Notes under the pieces: generated by a model | What the model saw: only the letters and a program-made list of their open reading frames with translations | Told to the model about the DNA's origin: nothing | Database searches by the model: none | Position numbers and translations under genes: made by a program | Assembly: GCA_016779585.1 (NCBI GenBank) | Contig: JADHNI010000021.1 | Coordinates: 1-51,928 of the forward strand | Source of the DNA: Pseudomonadales bacterium | GTDB taxonomy: Bacteria; Pseudomonadota; Gammaproteobacteria; Pseudomonadales; Azotimanducaceae | Reading direction: 5' to 3' | DNA: 51,928 bases | Shown here: piece after piece, positions 1 through 8,667 of the stretch | Position numbering within the stretch: the first letter of the stretch is position 1 | Layout of the letters: each line of letters starts with the position of its first letter

Positions 1-22
1 ATTCACATAACTGAGGATTCCC

Positions 23-883
23 ATGGACTACGAAGCCATTATCTACGAGGTTGAAGACAACATCCTGACCATCACGCTGAACCGCCCGGAGAAACTCAAT
101 GCATTCAACGGCCAGATGTCATCGGAAATCATGGATGCAATGGACAAAGCCGATGCTGACGATAACGTTAAGGCGATTATCTTTACCGGCCAGGGCAGGG
201 CTTTCTGTGCCGGCGCTGACCTTTCCGGTGGAAGCAATACTTTCGACTATGATGACAATGGCAGGAACGATGGCAAAACAGTGCCTCGTGATGGCGGCGG
301 CGTTCTCACACTGCGATTGTTCAACAGCCTGAAGCCGATTATCTCGGCCTGTAACGGCCCAGCTGTCGGCGTCGGAGCCACCATGCAGTGCGCCATGGAT
401 ATCCGCATGGCCTCGGAAAAAGCAAAGTACGGCTTTGTTTTCGCGAAACGCGGCATCGTTCCGGAAGCCTGTTCAAGCTGGTTCCTGCCCCGATGTGTCG
501 GCATTAACACCGCCCTCGAGTGGGCCTACTCAGGACGGATATTTGATGCCCAGGAAGCTTTTGACCGACGATTCGTGCGCAGCGTTCACAAGGAAGAAGA
601 CCTGCTTCCTGCGGCCAGGGACCTTGCCCATGAATTCGCAGAACAGACTTCAGCCATTTCGGTCACCATGATTCGCCACATGATGTGGCAGATGCTCGGA
701 GCAGATCATCCGATGGAGGCGCACAAGCTGGACAGTCGCGGTGTCTACTACACCGGCAGCTCTGCCGACGCTCACGAGGGTGTACAGTCTTTCCTTGAGA
801 AAAGACCCGCGGAGTTCCCCGGCAAGGTCAGCACCGATATGCCAGAATTCTTTCCCTGGTGGAAAGAGCGCGAGTTCGAATAA
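23..883 (+). CDS. Enoyl-CoA hydratase/isomerase family protein
   Basis: This 286-residue protein has the crotonase fold and probably hydrates or isomerises an acyl-CoA in beta-oxidation-like catabolism in the cytoplasm. The sequence shows the family opening (ILTITLNRPEKLNAF), an oxyanion-hole segment (GRAFCAGADLS) and a second oxyanion-hole region (ACNGPAVGVGATMQCAMDIR). A glutamate lies in the usual catalytic area (KRGIVPEACSSWFLPR). The start is supported by GAGGA six bases upstream of ATG. The length matches the family. It converges with a minus-strand cluster that contains a paralogue at 1309-2124. The exact substrate cannot be read from sequence. Confidence 0.93.
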   Translation: MDYEAIIYEVEDNILTITLNRPEKLNAFNGQMSSEIMDAMDKADADDNVKAIIFTGQGRAFCAGADLSGGSNTFDYDDNGRNDGKTVPRDGGGVLTLRLFNSLKPIISACNGPAVGVGATMQCAMDIRMASEKAKYGFVFAKRGIVPEACSSWFLPRCVGINTALEWAYSGRIFDAQEAFDRRFVRSVHKEEDLLPAARDLAHEFAEQTSAISVTMIRHMMWQMLGADHPMEAHKLDSRGVYYTGSSADAHEGVQSFLEKRPAEFPGKVSTDMPEFFPWWKEREFE

Positions 884-1312
884 TCATCCGGGTGTTATCA
901 CCCAGATTCTTTCAAGACAGTCCGGCCAGTTCGTTTCGCGAATTCGCCGGACTGATTCTTCCAGGGGTTCTGCACGATGGAATCCCCCCAGGGCTTGAAT
1001 AGCAAGGCTTTTGAGTCCACCTTCTTCAATATGACGGCAGAGATCAACCAGACAATCCTGAACCGCTGATTCAGAAAAAGGCGTGGCTCGATCAAAGTCG
1101 TGAACAACTGCAAAAGCAGCATTGCCACGCAGTTCTAACCTGCCGATAGGCAAAGGCGATTGATCAATTGCCCTGTTCTGCAGTTCTTCCAGGGGTTCCC
1201 GGACAGCCCGAATATGGTTGCTGGCACTCATCACCAGCCAGGTATCTTCCTCGAATACCTTGAACTCAACCTCAAAAGGCTGATCTGAACTGACAACTAT
1301 TTCCGTCGTCAC
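884..1312 (-). CDS. Hypothetical protein with macro-domain-like C-terminal motif
   Basis: This 142-residue protein is not confidently recognised. Its C-terminal half (GGLKSLAIQALGGFHRAEP, then a conserved-looking EESVRRIRE and ERIWVI) resembles the stretch in macro domains where a beta-strand and glycine-rich loop bind ADP-ribose. The canonical N-terminal NAAN region is not evident, so this is a weak inference. It starts with GTG, and that codon overlaps the TGA stop of the upstream enoyl-CoA hydratase (GTGA). The two are therefore probably translationally coupled in one minus-strand operon that also includes the VOC gene. It ends one base after the convergent hydratase at 23-883. Confidence 0.6.
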   Translation of the reverse strand: MTTEIVVSSDQPFEVEFKVFEEDTWLVMSASNHIRAVREPLEELQNRAIDQSPLPIGRLELRGNAAFAVVHDFDRATPFSESAVQDCLVDLCRHIEEGGLKSLAIQALGGFHRAEPLEESVRRIRETNWPDCLERIWVITPG

Positions 1313-2124
1313 TCTTTGCCTGTCGTGCCCAGCCGCTCAAAGTTTGGCGCTCGCTTCTCGAGCAACGCCATGGCACCTTCTTTCGCGTCGGGTCTCGCGA
1401 CAAACTCATTCTGCACCTTGTCCGCTTCAACCAGCGCATCGCGAAATCCCACGCCCAGGTGGGCATACACCAGCTTCTTCGTTGCCGCCATCGCCGCCGG
1501 TGCTGACGTCGCCGCGAGCTTATCGAGGTATGCCACCGCATCATCAATCAGGCTGTCGGGTTCCGAAACTCGATCAACCAGTCCCAACTCCAGTGCCTCA
1601 GTGGCACTTACCTTGTCGCTGGCCCAGAGCAGATCCAGCGCCCGGCCTGTGCCCACCAGTCTTGGCAGAATCCAGCTGGAACCATGTTCCGCAATCAGTC
1701 CACGCTTGAGAAACACCGTCGTGATGGCAGCCTCTGCCGAGGCAAAACGGAGGTCGCTCATCAGGGCCAGGATAAGACCTCCCCCGGCGGCAATCCCGTT
1801 CATCGCGGTAATCACCGGCTTGGGAACTTCGAGCAGGTAAGAAAAGAGACCCGGCAGGTCACCCTCCTGTTTTGTCGATGAAGTCCCTGATTCTCCGCTG
1901 CTGGTCACGCTCGCCAGGACCTGCGCATCCAGCCCGGAGCAAAATCCGCGGCCTGCGCCCGTGAACACAATGCCAATGACGCCAGGATCATCCACTGACA
2001 GTTCCACGGCAGTGCGAATTTCACGCAGCGTGTGGTAGGTCAGCGCATTCAGCGTCTCCGGCCGGTTCAGTGTGATGATTGCTGCGTTGCCGCGCACCTC
2101 GTATTCAATATCGGTGTAGCTCAT
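1309..2124 (-). CDS. Enoyl-CoA hydratase/isomerase family protein
   Basis: This crotonase-superfamily acyl-CoA hydratase/isomerase has 271 residues from the preferred ATG. The sequence shows NAAIITLNRPETLNALT, the oxyanion loop GAGRGFCSGLDAQVL, then AMNGIAAGGGLILALMSDLR and KRGLIAEHGSSWILPR. The last segment carries a glutamate equivalent to the one in the paralogue at 23-883. I chose the ATG at 2124 over an ORF start 24 bases upstream because it overlaps the stop of the upstream VOC gene as ATGA, and because the family normally starts just before the first beta-strand. It lies in a three-gene minus-strand operon of VOC protein, hydratase and macro-like protein. Confidence 0.92.
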   Translation of the reverse strand: MSYTDIEYEVRGNAAIITLNRPETLNALTYHTLREIRTAVELSVDDPGVIGIVFTGAGRGFCSGLDAQVLASVTSSGESGTSSTKQEGDLPGLFSYLLEVPKPVITAMNGIAAGGGLILALMSDLRFASAEAAITTVFLKRGLIAEHGSSWILPRLVGTGRALDLLWASDKVSATEALELGLVDRVSEPDSLIDDAVAYLDKLAATSAPAAMAATKKLVYAHLGVGFRDALVEADKVQNEFVARPDAKEGAMALLEKRAPNFERLGTTGKE

Positions 2125-2888
2125 AGAAGGTTCATCCTCATACCACACAGCATCACCTGGTTGTCAGCAGAGATCACACCCCGCTCATCTGCACTGGCCA
2201 GGATTGCATCGCGATCAGCCGTGATGAGATCGATACCGCCCAGACCTTCAGGTCTGCCGTCGGCGCAGGACACAAACCTGACATGCGCATTCTCCAGAGC
2301 CATGTGGTATTGCCCATCAGAATAATCCGCATCGATCTCGGCTATTTCGCACCAACGTTTCGCCACCGTTTCCGGATCATCACACTGCACCTCGGCGGCC
2401 TTGATACCGGTTACGCGATCCAGCTTCTTTGCCCGTTGCCAATCCGGACCGGCAGGATGCCAGGGTCCATCCCGCTCCAGGGCGCGATCACCCAGTTGCT
2501 GGTCTATTTCGAAAAAGGTGCCGCCCGTATCACGCGGATGCAGCTGCATGCAGATGTATTCGCTGCTTTGTGTATTGTGCACAAGCCGAACACCCAATTC
2601 TTCCACTCGCTTTCTCCTGGGCGGGTGGTCATCGCACTGGGTAATTACCATGTACCCGCCATCACCTCCGCGGCGCTCCAGGTACCTGCCGCCAGCAGTG
2701 TTGTCCTGAATCGGAGCAACGACCTCCAGCAACTGGTCGCCAATGGGAAACAAGGCATTTTCCAAACCAAAAAAGTCTATACCGGGATCGCGGTAGCAGA
2801 CTTCAATGCCCAGCACCGCCTTGAGATCGTTTTCGACCGGCGCCAGTTTTTCAGCGACACCCGCAATCTGCCTGAGTCTCAGCCACAT
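2121..2888 (-). CDS. VOC (glyoxalase-like) family protein
   Basis: This 255-residue protein appears to have two vicinal-oxygen-chelate modules. The N-terminal part (LRLRQIAGVAEKLAPVENDLKAVLGI, then GLENALFPIGDQLLEVVAPI) is typical of glyoxalase-like proteins that start with a short helix before the repeated beta-alpha-beta units. The second half contains HPRDTGGTFFEIDQQ, with candidate metal ligands His and Glu. VOC proteins include isomerases, dioxygenases and lyases, and the reaction here is unknown. The start is strongly supported by AAGGAGG seven bases before ATG. It is the first gene of the minus-strand operon that continues into the enoyl-CoA hydratase by a 4-base overlap. Confidence 0.8.
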   Translation of the reverse strand: MWLRLRQIAGVAEKLAPVENDLKAVLGIEVCYRDPGIDFFGLENALFPIGDQLLEVVAPIQDNTAGGRYLERRGGDGGYMVITQCDDHPPRRKRVEELGVRLVHNTQSSEYICMQLHPRDTGGTFFEIDQQLGDRALERDGPWHPAGPDWQRAKKLDRVTGIKAAEVQCDDPETVAKRWCEIAEIDADYSDGQYHMALENAHVRFVSCADGRPEGLGGIDLITADRDAILASADERGVISADNQVMLCGMRMNLL

Positions 2889-3034
2889 TGGACTGCCTCC
2901 TTAACCTGTGAAATGACACTTCCGTCACCATAGGTGATGGACAACATCTGCACAAGTGATGACCCGTGACAGGTGTGGGTTTCTCGGTTATGTTGAGATC
3001 CCTGCTAAAACCACAAGTTACAAGAGAGCAAGCC

Positions 3035-3271
3035 ATGTCTGACCTGACACCACGACGCAAGACGATCTATCCGCTGGCGGACGATACCTGGGAGACCATT
3101 GCTGCCCGGGAACTTTCCGACCTCGATACCGCAGACGCCTGCGGTATGCTGCAAAGCTGGAACCTGCATGTGTTCATGCGACCGGGCGCACCGGAAGGTT
3201 CTCCCCGGGCAGGCAACCCGATTCTGCCCAGCGACCTGATCTTCATCGAACCACCGGCCGCACCGCAGTAG
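3035..3271 (+). CDS. Small LysM-like protein, operon leader
   Basis: This 78-residue cytoplasmic protein has no signal peptide. Its order of elements (TWETIAARELSDLD, then LQSWNLHVF, then ILPSDLIFIEPP) loosely follows a LysM repeat: a Thr-initiated helix, a short N-containing turn, and a final strand ending in a Pro. That similarity is inference from pattern only. The ATG at 3035 is preceded by AGAGAG and is preferred over an in-frame start 69 bases upstream, which would add an unconserved-looking extension. The next gene begins one base after its stop (TAGCGTG), so the two are almost certainly co-translated. Confidence 0.72.
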   Translation: MSDLTPRRKTIYPLADDTWETIAARELSDLDTADACGMLQSWNLHVFMRPGAPEGSPRAGNPILPSDLIFIEPPAAPQ

Positions 3272-3272
3272 C

Positions 3273-3503
3273 GTGGCAGCAAAAATTAAAGAAGCACGGC
3301 TCGCTGCTGCCCACGAGGGCATCGCGGAACTGATCGTGAAAATCGAGTATGACAATGGCGGTATCAGCGAGGTGGCTCTCGACCAGATGGCAACAAGCGC
3401 GCTGATGCGTTCCTGCGACGCAGAGACCATCGAAGACATTAAGGGACATTCCTGGGACAAGGTGCGTGATGCACTCCAGGTGTCTTACAACAGATATCAA
3501 TAA
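3273..3503 (+). CDS. Conserved small protein of unknown function
   Basis: This 76-residue protein is not recognised. It has an amphipathic N-terminal helix (KIKEARLAAAHEGIAEL), two short strands (IVKIEYDNGGISEVALD), a Cys-containing helix (ALMRSCDAETIEDIKG) and a terminal helix. It begins with GTG one base after the preceding stop. It sits directly before the amidohydrolase, so it may be an accessory or regulatory subunit, but nothing in the sequence proves this. No other start codon in frame would give a credible protein. Confidence 0.68.
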   Translation: MAAKIKEARLAAAHEGIAELIVKIEYDNGGISEVALDQMATSALMRSCDAETIEDIKGHSWDKVRDALQVSYNRYQ

Positions 3504-3521
3504 GAAGAGATGGACTTGAAC

Positions 3522-5186
3522 ATGTTGGATCTCATTATTCGAAACGGCACTATCGTTGATGGCACCGGTATGCCGGGTTACATCGGCGACATTGGCATAA
3601 ACGACGGCAGGATCGTGTCGACGGGCAGCATTGCCGACAGTGCAGCTGAAGAAATCGATGCAACCGGTTTGACGGTTGCACCTGGATTTATCGACCCACA
3701 CACCCACTTTGATGCACAGCTGCTCTGGGACGGCAAAGCCAAACCAGCCATCGAGCACGGCATTACGACCATTGTGCCGGGAAACTGCTCCCTGTCTCTC
3801 GCACCACTCAAGGCAGAACACCGAATGAAGCTGGTGGGTATGTTCAACCAGATCGAGGAAATGCCCATCAAGGCCTTTGAAGAAGGTGTTGAATGGAACT
3901 GGGAAACTTTCGATGAGTTCATCACGCGTATAAAAAAAGGCCTGACCATTAACGTGGCACCACTGGTTGGGCACAGCGTACTGAGACTATGGGTCATGGG
4001 TGACGCTTCCATGGAGCGCACCGCAAATGAAGAAGAAATCAAGGCGATGCAGGCGCTGCTTACCGAGTGCCTGGAAGCTGGCGCGATTGGACTCAGCACA
4101 AGTTTCGTGGATATGGACGAAACATTGCAGCCGGTACCCAGTCGCTATGCCGACCAGCGGGAACTGCACGCCCTTTGTGAAGTACTGAGCGAACACAACA
4201 AGATCCTGCAGATTGTGCATGAGTTCTACGACGCAGACCTGACCGTCGCTCGAATCGACCAGCTCGCCGAGATCAGCCTGAAATATAAAATCACCACCAC
4301 CTTCTCACCGCTGTTTGTGAACGCAACCGATGACGACAGCGTCTCGAAAGTCATGGCACGCGTGGACGAACAGTTCCAGCGTGGCGCGCGTGTATGGCCA
4401 CAGGTACAGACCCGGCCAATCGACATCAGCTTCTGCTTCGAAGTTCCTAGCCTGCTGTTTATCAGGCTGCCAAGCTGGTACCAGGTAATGCGCTTCGGTA
4501 CCCATGATGACATCGTTGCAGCCTTCAGGAATGAGGAACAACGCAAGCAGATGGTCGCAGAAGCGGAAACCATGTCCCCCTTGTGGGACATGCTGGTCCT
4601 GCGCCAGGTAGACAGCGAGGCCAACCAGGCACTGGTCGGCAAGACGCTCGCCGAAATCGCCGCCATGCGAAATACAACGGCAATCGAAACCATGATCGAC
4701 CTTTCCCTGGAAGAAGACCTGCAGGCGCACTTCCTGGCGGCAAACATGGGTCATACCGACGATGCGGTTGTTGGTGACCTGCTGGCAAACCCGAGGGTTC
4801 ACCTGGGCGCGAGCGATGGTGGTGCACATATCCTGTCGTTTTCCACCTACGGTGACACCGGTTACCTGTTCAGCCAGTTTGTTCGAAACTGTAAAGCACT
4901 GACTATTGAACAGGCCGTGAAGAAAATTACGCTGGATACTGCCAACATCTGGGGTATGAAGGATCGAGGTGTACTGAAAGAAGGTTACGCCGCGGACGTG
5001 ACAATCTTCAATGCGCAGCAGATAGATCGTGGTGATGAGTACTATACAGACGATGTACCAGGCGACGGTCACCGCTACGTTCGTGATGCCATCGGCGTTG
5101 ATACGGTTGTGATTGGCGGCGCTGTCGCCTATCAGGACGGTGAGTACACTGACTCTGCCCGCGGCAGCATTGTCTCCGGCTCATGA
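3522..5186 (+). CDS. N-acyl-D-amino-acid deacylase-like amidohydrolase
   Basis: This is an amidohydrolase-superfamily enzyme of about 554 residues. It resembles D-aminoacylases, which hydrolyse N-acyl-D-amino acids using metal in a TIM barrel. It shows the N-terminal beta-sandwich start (LDLIIRNGTIVDGTG), the metal-ligand motif FIDPHTHFDAQ, the cysteine segment GITTIVPGNCSLSLAP characteristic of this subgroup, and the catalytic aspartate in GASDGGAHI. A C-terminal sandwich strand (GYAADVTIFNA) closes the fold. An ATG at 3510 would have no space from the AAGAAGAG motif, so 3522 is preferred. Its last four bases overlap the next gene. The natural substrate may be another cyclic or acylated amide. 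Confidence 0.88.
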   Translation: MLDLIIRNGTIVDGTGMPGYIGDIGINDGRIVSTGSIADSAAEEIDATGLTVAPGFIDPHTHFDAQLLWDGKAKPAIEHGITTIVPGNCSLSLAPLKAEHRMKLVGMFNQIEEMPIKAFEEGVEWNWETFDEFITRIKKGLTINVAPLVGHSVLRLWVMGDASMERTANEEEIKAMQALLTECLEAGAIGLSTSFVDMDETLQPVPSRYADQRELHALCEVLSEHNKILQIVHEFYDADLTVARIDQLAEISLKYKITTTFSPLFVNATDDDSVSKVMARVDEQFQRGARVWPQVQTRPIDISFCFEVPSLLFIRLPSWYQVMRFGTHDDIVAAFRNEEQRKQMVAEAETMSPLWDMLVLRQVDSEANQALVGKTLAEIAAMRNTTAIETMIDLSLEEDLQAHFLAANMGHTDDAVVGDLLANPRVHLGASDGGAHILSFSTYGDTGYLFSQFVRNCKALTIEQAVKKITLDTANIWGMKDRGVLKEGYAADVTIFNAQQIDRGDEYYTDDVPGDGHRYVRDAIGVDTVVIGGAVAYQDGEYTDSARGSIVSGS

Positions 5187-6148
5187 CTGCAGGGAACAAC
5201 ATTACCCAGCGCCGGATTGCCACAAACGGTATAGAGCTGAATGTTGCTGAAGCCGGTGAAGGTCCGCTGGTGCTGATGGTTCATGGGTTCCGGGAATCCT
5301 GGTATTCATGGCGCCACCAGATTCCCGCCCTCGCAGCTGCCGGCTACCACGCTGTTGCTGTCGATATGCGTGGCTACGGCAAAAGTGAAAAACCGCAGGA
5401 CATCAGCACCTATAACCAGGTGGAAGTCACGAACGACATCATCGGGCTGATCCCGGCCCTCGGCTACGAGACTGCGGTGGTCTTTGGGCATGACTGGGGT
5501 GGTCCGACAGCATGGAGCTGTGCGCTGAATCACCCGGACCGGGTCAGCGCTGTTGGTGTACTGTCTGTACCCTTTTCAGGACGCCCGGAAGCGCCGCCCC
5601 TGGACACGATGAAGGCGATCTTTAAGGGACAGTTCTTTTACCAGCTGTATTTCCAGGAACCGGGAGTTGCGGAAAAAGAGTGGGAATCCAACGTTCGCGT
5701 TAACCTGCGCAAGTTCTTCTATCTGGGCTCTGGCAGCTTTGATCCCAGCGGCATGAAACCCAAGACCGAGGATTCTGACCTGCTTTCGGATATTGAAGAC
5801 CCGGGCACGCTGGGCGACTGGTGCACCGAACAGGACCTGGACTTTTACACGGGCGAGTTTGAAGCCAGTGGATTCCGTGGACCGCTCAACTATTACCGGA
5901 ACCACAACCTCACCTGGGAACTGACAAAAGATTCGCCGAGCAAAATTGAACAACCGGCCATGTTCGCGGCAGGGAGCAAAGACGGCGTCATCATGATGGC
6001 CGCAGAAGCGCTTAAGGCCATGCCCAATCACGTGACTGACCTGAGAATCAACGAACTGATCGACGGCATCGGACACTGGACGCAACAGGAAGCTCAGGAC
6101 GAGGTCAATCAACTCATGCTTAGTTTTCTATCCGAAATCCATGACTGA
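5183..6148 (+). CDS. Alpha/beta hydrolase, soluble epoxide hydrolase-like
   Basis: This 321-residue enzyme probably opens epoxides or removes halides or esters by an aspartyl nucleophile. Visible elements are the oxyanion motif VHGFRESWYSWR, the RGYGKSEKP segment, the nucleophile elbow FGHDWGG, a later Asp in SKDGVI, and the catalytic-His candidate in GIGHWTQQE. The Asp nucleophile in the HDWGG context points to the epoxide hydrolase/dehalogenase group rather than serine esterases. The ATG overlaps the stop of the amidohydrolase (ATGA), and its own stop is overlapped by the FAD enzyme, so it belongs to one operon. Its neighbour, a putative monooxygenase, could supply the epoxide substrate. 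Confidence 0.9.
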   Translation: MTAGNNITQRRIATNGIELNVAEAGEGPLVLMVHGFRESWYSWRHQIPALAAAGYHAVAVDMRGYGKSEKPQDISTYNQVEVTNDIIGLIPALGYETAVVFGHDWGGPTAWSCALNHPDRVSAVGVLSVPFSGRPEAPPLDTMKAIFKGQFFYQLYFQEPGVAEKEWESNVRVNLRKFFYLGSGSFDPSGMKPKTEDSDLLSDIEDPGTLGDWCTEQDLDFYTGEFEASGFRGPLNYYRNHNLTWELTKDSPSKIEQPAMFAAGSKDGVIMMAAEALKAMPNHVTDLRINELIDGIGHWTQQEAQDEVNQLMLSFLSEIHD

Positions 6149-7649
6149 AACAAACGAAAACATCGGTGTTATCGGCGCCGGCATCTGCGGTCTCTGTACT
6201 GCACTGGCACTCTCCAGCAAGGGTTACCAGGTGACGGTTTACGAGCGTGACGTCGCACCACCCGAAGGTGATGCGGACCAGGCGTTTTTTGAATGGCAAC
6301 GTCGGGGCGCTGCGCAGTTCCGCCATCCGCATGCTTTCCTGGCCGTCATGTGCAACATGATGCAGCAGAACTACCCGGAGCTTGTCGACAATTTCTGGGA
6401 AGCGGGCGCACGCAAGGTGACGTTCGCAGAAATGCTGCCGGATGAGATGAAAGCGGATTACATCCCGGAACCCGGCGATGATGCAATGTGGCTGCTCATG
6501 TGCCGCCGCGCCACCATGGAAACGGTACTGCGCCGTTACGTGGAAAGCCGGCCGAACGTCACCATAAACAACCGCAACAATATCATCGGCATGGAAGCGT
6601 CTGTCGAAAACGGTGAGATCAACGTCAAGGGTATCCAGCTCCAGATTGAACGTGGTGAAACTCAAACCGTCATGCAAGACGTTATCGTCGACGCGAGCGG
6701 CCGGAACTCCAGATTCCCCGGCTGGCTTTCTGACCTGGGGGCCACCATTGACGTCGAAGATAACGATGCTGAGATTGTCTATTACACACGCCACTTCAAG
6801 CTGAAACCCGGTGAAAAAGAACCTCCAAGAACGGGCAAGGACCGATCGGCAGGTGATCTTGGCTATATCAAGTTTGGCGTCTTCCCGGGGGACAACGGGC
6901 ACTTTGCTGTGATCCTTTGCCTGCCAAACCATGAGACAGAATTGCGCGAAGCCGTGAAAGACCCCGGCAGGTTCAACCAGATCTGCTGCGCCATTCCCGG
7001 GCTCTATCCCTGGGTAAACGCCGAAAAATCAGTGCCCACCACGTCGTCATTTGGTTTCGGCAATATCCACGCCGTCTGGAAACACTTCGTTAAGGACGGT
7101 AAACCAGTGGCACGAAATTACTTCGCGGTGGGTGATGCAGCAGTTCGAACAAACCCGCTTTACGGTCGAGGCTGTTCAACTGGCATCATTCACGCTCACC
7201 TGCTCGCTGACCTGCTTGAAGATGTCAGCGAGCCGCTTGACCGGGCGCTGGAATTCAACCGCAGGACAGAAGAACGACTGCGCCCCATATTCGAGATGAG
7301 CCTGCGCGAAGACAAGCAGGGTATTGATCGCGCCAAAGCCATCTTCGAAGGGCGCTCCCTGGACGACAAGAAAGGCTTCAAAAAATGGCTGAGGGCCTCT
7401 TTCGGGGATGCCATCGCCGGTGCTTCACGGGAGCAGATTCACGTGCTGCGTGGTGCCATGCGCTCTTTCAACCTGATGGAGAAACCTGGCGACTTCCTGA
7501 AAGACTCGAAGGTCCGCTGGACGATTCTGCGTTACATGCTTCGAGGCAGGGAGCGAAACAACCGGGCCCGTTTCCAGCGAGGACCAAAACGCCAGGACAT
7601 GCTCGAAGTGATCCGCACCCCACCAATTCGGGCTGAAGAAGCTGCATAA
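6141..7649 (+). CDS. FAD-dependent monooxygenase/oxidoreductase
   Basis: This 502-residue flavoprotein has the para-hydroxybenzoate-hydroxylase/halogenase-type fold. The N-terminal dinucleotide-binding motif is GVIGAGICGLCTALAL, followed by the strand ending VYERD. The second FAD motif is YFAVGDAAVRTNPLYGRGCS. No halogenase WxWxIP motif was seen, so monooxygenase or reductase is more likely. It overlaps the preceding hydrolase gene by eight bases (ATGACTGA) and is the last gene of the 3035-7649 operon. The pairing with an epoxide-hydrolase-like enzyme suggests oxidation followed by hydrolysis of a common substrate, which is inference. Confidence 0.85.
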   Translation: MTETNENIGVIGAGICGLCTALALSSKGYQVTVYERDVAPPEGDADQAFFEWQRRGAAQFRHPHAFLAVMCNMMQQNYPELVDNFWEAGARKVTFAEMLPDEMKADYIPEPGDDAMWLLMCRRATMETVLRRYVESRPNVTINNRNNIIGMEASVENGEINVKGIQLQIERGETQTVMQDVIVDASGRNSRFPGWLSDLGATIDVEDNDAEIVYYTRHFKLKPGEKEPPRTGKDRSAGDLGYIKFGVFPGDNGHFAVILCLPNHETELREAVKDPGRFNQICCAIPGLYPWVNAEKSVPTTSSFGFGNIHAVWKHFVKDGKPVARNYFAVGDAAVRTNPLYGRGCSTGIIHAHLLADLLEDVSEPLDRALEFNRRTEERLRPIFEMSLREDKQGIDRAKAIFEGRSLDDKKGFKKWLRASFGDAIAGASREQIHVLRGAMRSFNLMEKPGDFLKDSKVRWTILRYMLRGRERNNRARFQRGPKRQDMLEVIRTPPIRAEEAA

Positions 7650-7663
7650 AGCAGAATAAAAAA

Positions 7664-7685
7664 GGGCTAGGCAAACGCCTGGCCC
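7664..7685 (-). terminator. Intrinsic terminator for the minus-strand transcript
   Basis: A nine-pair hairpin (GGGCTAGGC, loop AAAC, GCCTGGCCC, with one G-U pair) is followed on the minus strand by a run of T (CTTTTTTATT). It would end transcription from the SnoaL-like gene at 7908-8285. On the plus strand it lies 14 bases after the FAD enzyme stop but lacks a T tract, so it would work weakly there. Confidence 0.65.
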
Positions 7686-7907
7686 TGGAAAGGGTCAGTG
7701 TGCCTGACTCGTCGGAGTCCGGGTCCCAACAGGGGAGAGAAAATCGGGACCCTATCTCATGTACGTATTAGGACCCGCGATCAGACCAAAAGTTTCCGGC
7801 TCGTTCAGGTTCTGTTTAGCTCTTTATGGTCGTCCACGATACGGCTTTACCCGCTTACCAGCTTTAGGTCCCACACGATCACCTCAAGTAACGCTCAGGG
7901 CTGTTTG

Positions 7908-8285
7908 CTAACCCATCAGGTACAGGAATTCTTCCTGGACGATCTTGCCGTTTGCGACCGTGAAGATGGCAACTTCTTCCATCTGGCCTCGTTCACCGCC
8001 CACGGGAGTGGTATCCAGGTTAAACCGAACCACAAACTGATCATCCCGGTGACCGCAGTAAGGCCCGGTCGCCACACTCCCATGCACTTCGTTGTTGTCA
8101 TACCACCAGTTGTGTTTGCCTTGGACAGCGCCGAGACCATTCATTCCCTGTGGCATCTCCTCGCTGCCCTGCCCTTCAATACTGATGATGTTTTCATCAT
8201 AGAAATCAACGACAAAAGCATCTTCAGATTCACGACCTGAGTTCACAGCTGCGACCAGTTTTTGTCCTATTTCCATTACGCTCAT
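7908..8285 (-). CDS. SnoaL/NTF2-like family protein
   Basis: This 125-residue protein has the cone-shaped NTF2-like fold. The sequence shows the opening helix (MEIGQKLVAAVNSGRESEDAF), a Tyr/Asp-rich turn (VDFYDENIISIEG), a GLGAVQGKHNWWYDNNEVHG segment and the terminal strands (VAIFTVANGKIVQEEFLYL). Family members act as isomerases or hydratases or as ligand-binding proteins, and no specific reaction can be assigned. The ATG at 8285 is chosen because AGAGAG lies six bases upstream; a longer ORF adds five residues. It appears monocistronic, with a terminator about 220 bases downstream. Confidence 0.82.
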   Translation of the reverse strand: MSVMEIGQKLVAAVNSGRESEDAFVVDFYDENIISIEGQGSEEMPQGMNGLGAVQGKHNWWYDNNEVHGSVATGPYCGHRDDQFVVRFNLDTTPVGGERGQMEEVAIFTVANGKIVQEEFLYLMG

Positions 8286-8334
8286 ATGCACTCTCTTCAA
8301 AACATGCCAAAAGGATGCACAGTGTAGCGAAGGG

Positions 8335-8667
8335 CTACTGCCAGGGTTGTGTCAGGAATGTAAAGCGGCGCCAGCGGCTTGCTTTCGACTCTCTGGGCCA
8401 CTCTTCGATGAGGTTTTTAACAGGTTCATCAGATACACGAGCGTTTCTCCCATCAGGATCGAGGGGCTCGAAGGCTGTGGTTGGAATCACTGGCGATGCC
8501 TCAATAGCTAAAAGTTCCTGAGCCTCGGTCGATTTGGGCTGGTCGACTCCGGACCTTATAGTCACATCGTCAAGAACAAGGCGAAGATTGGACGCATGAC
8601 AGATGGGTATATCCAAAGCCTGTAGGACAGCTATGATGAATACCGCCAGCGTTATACCTTTCTTCAC
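8335..8667 (-). CDS. Hypothetical exported protein
   Basis: This short protein of 110 residues starts at a GTG preceded by GAAGAG. It opens with a convincing signal peptide (KKGITLAVFIIAVLQALDIP, ending around CHA). The mature part is about 85 residues, with no recognised domain and a basic C-terminus (RESKASRWRRFTFLTQPW). A longer reading from a TTG at 8712 would bury the signal peptide behind 15 residues. Coding status rests mainly on the signal peptide, so it remains uncertain. Confidence 0.45.
   Translation of the reverse strand: MKKGITLAVFIIAVLQALDIPICHASNLRLVLDDVTIRSGVDQPKSTEAQELLAIEASPVIPTTAFEPLDPDGRNARVSDEPVKNLIEEWPRESKASRWRRFTFLTQPWQ

Noticed and set aside
3243..3974. Long minus-strand ORF over the amidohydrolase start
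   Set aside because: It overlaps well-supported plus-strand genes and shows no family motif.
6141..7649. Flavin-dependent halogenase
   Set aside because: FAD motifs are present but no WxWxIP segment was found.
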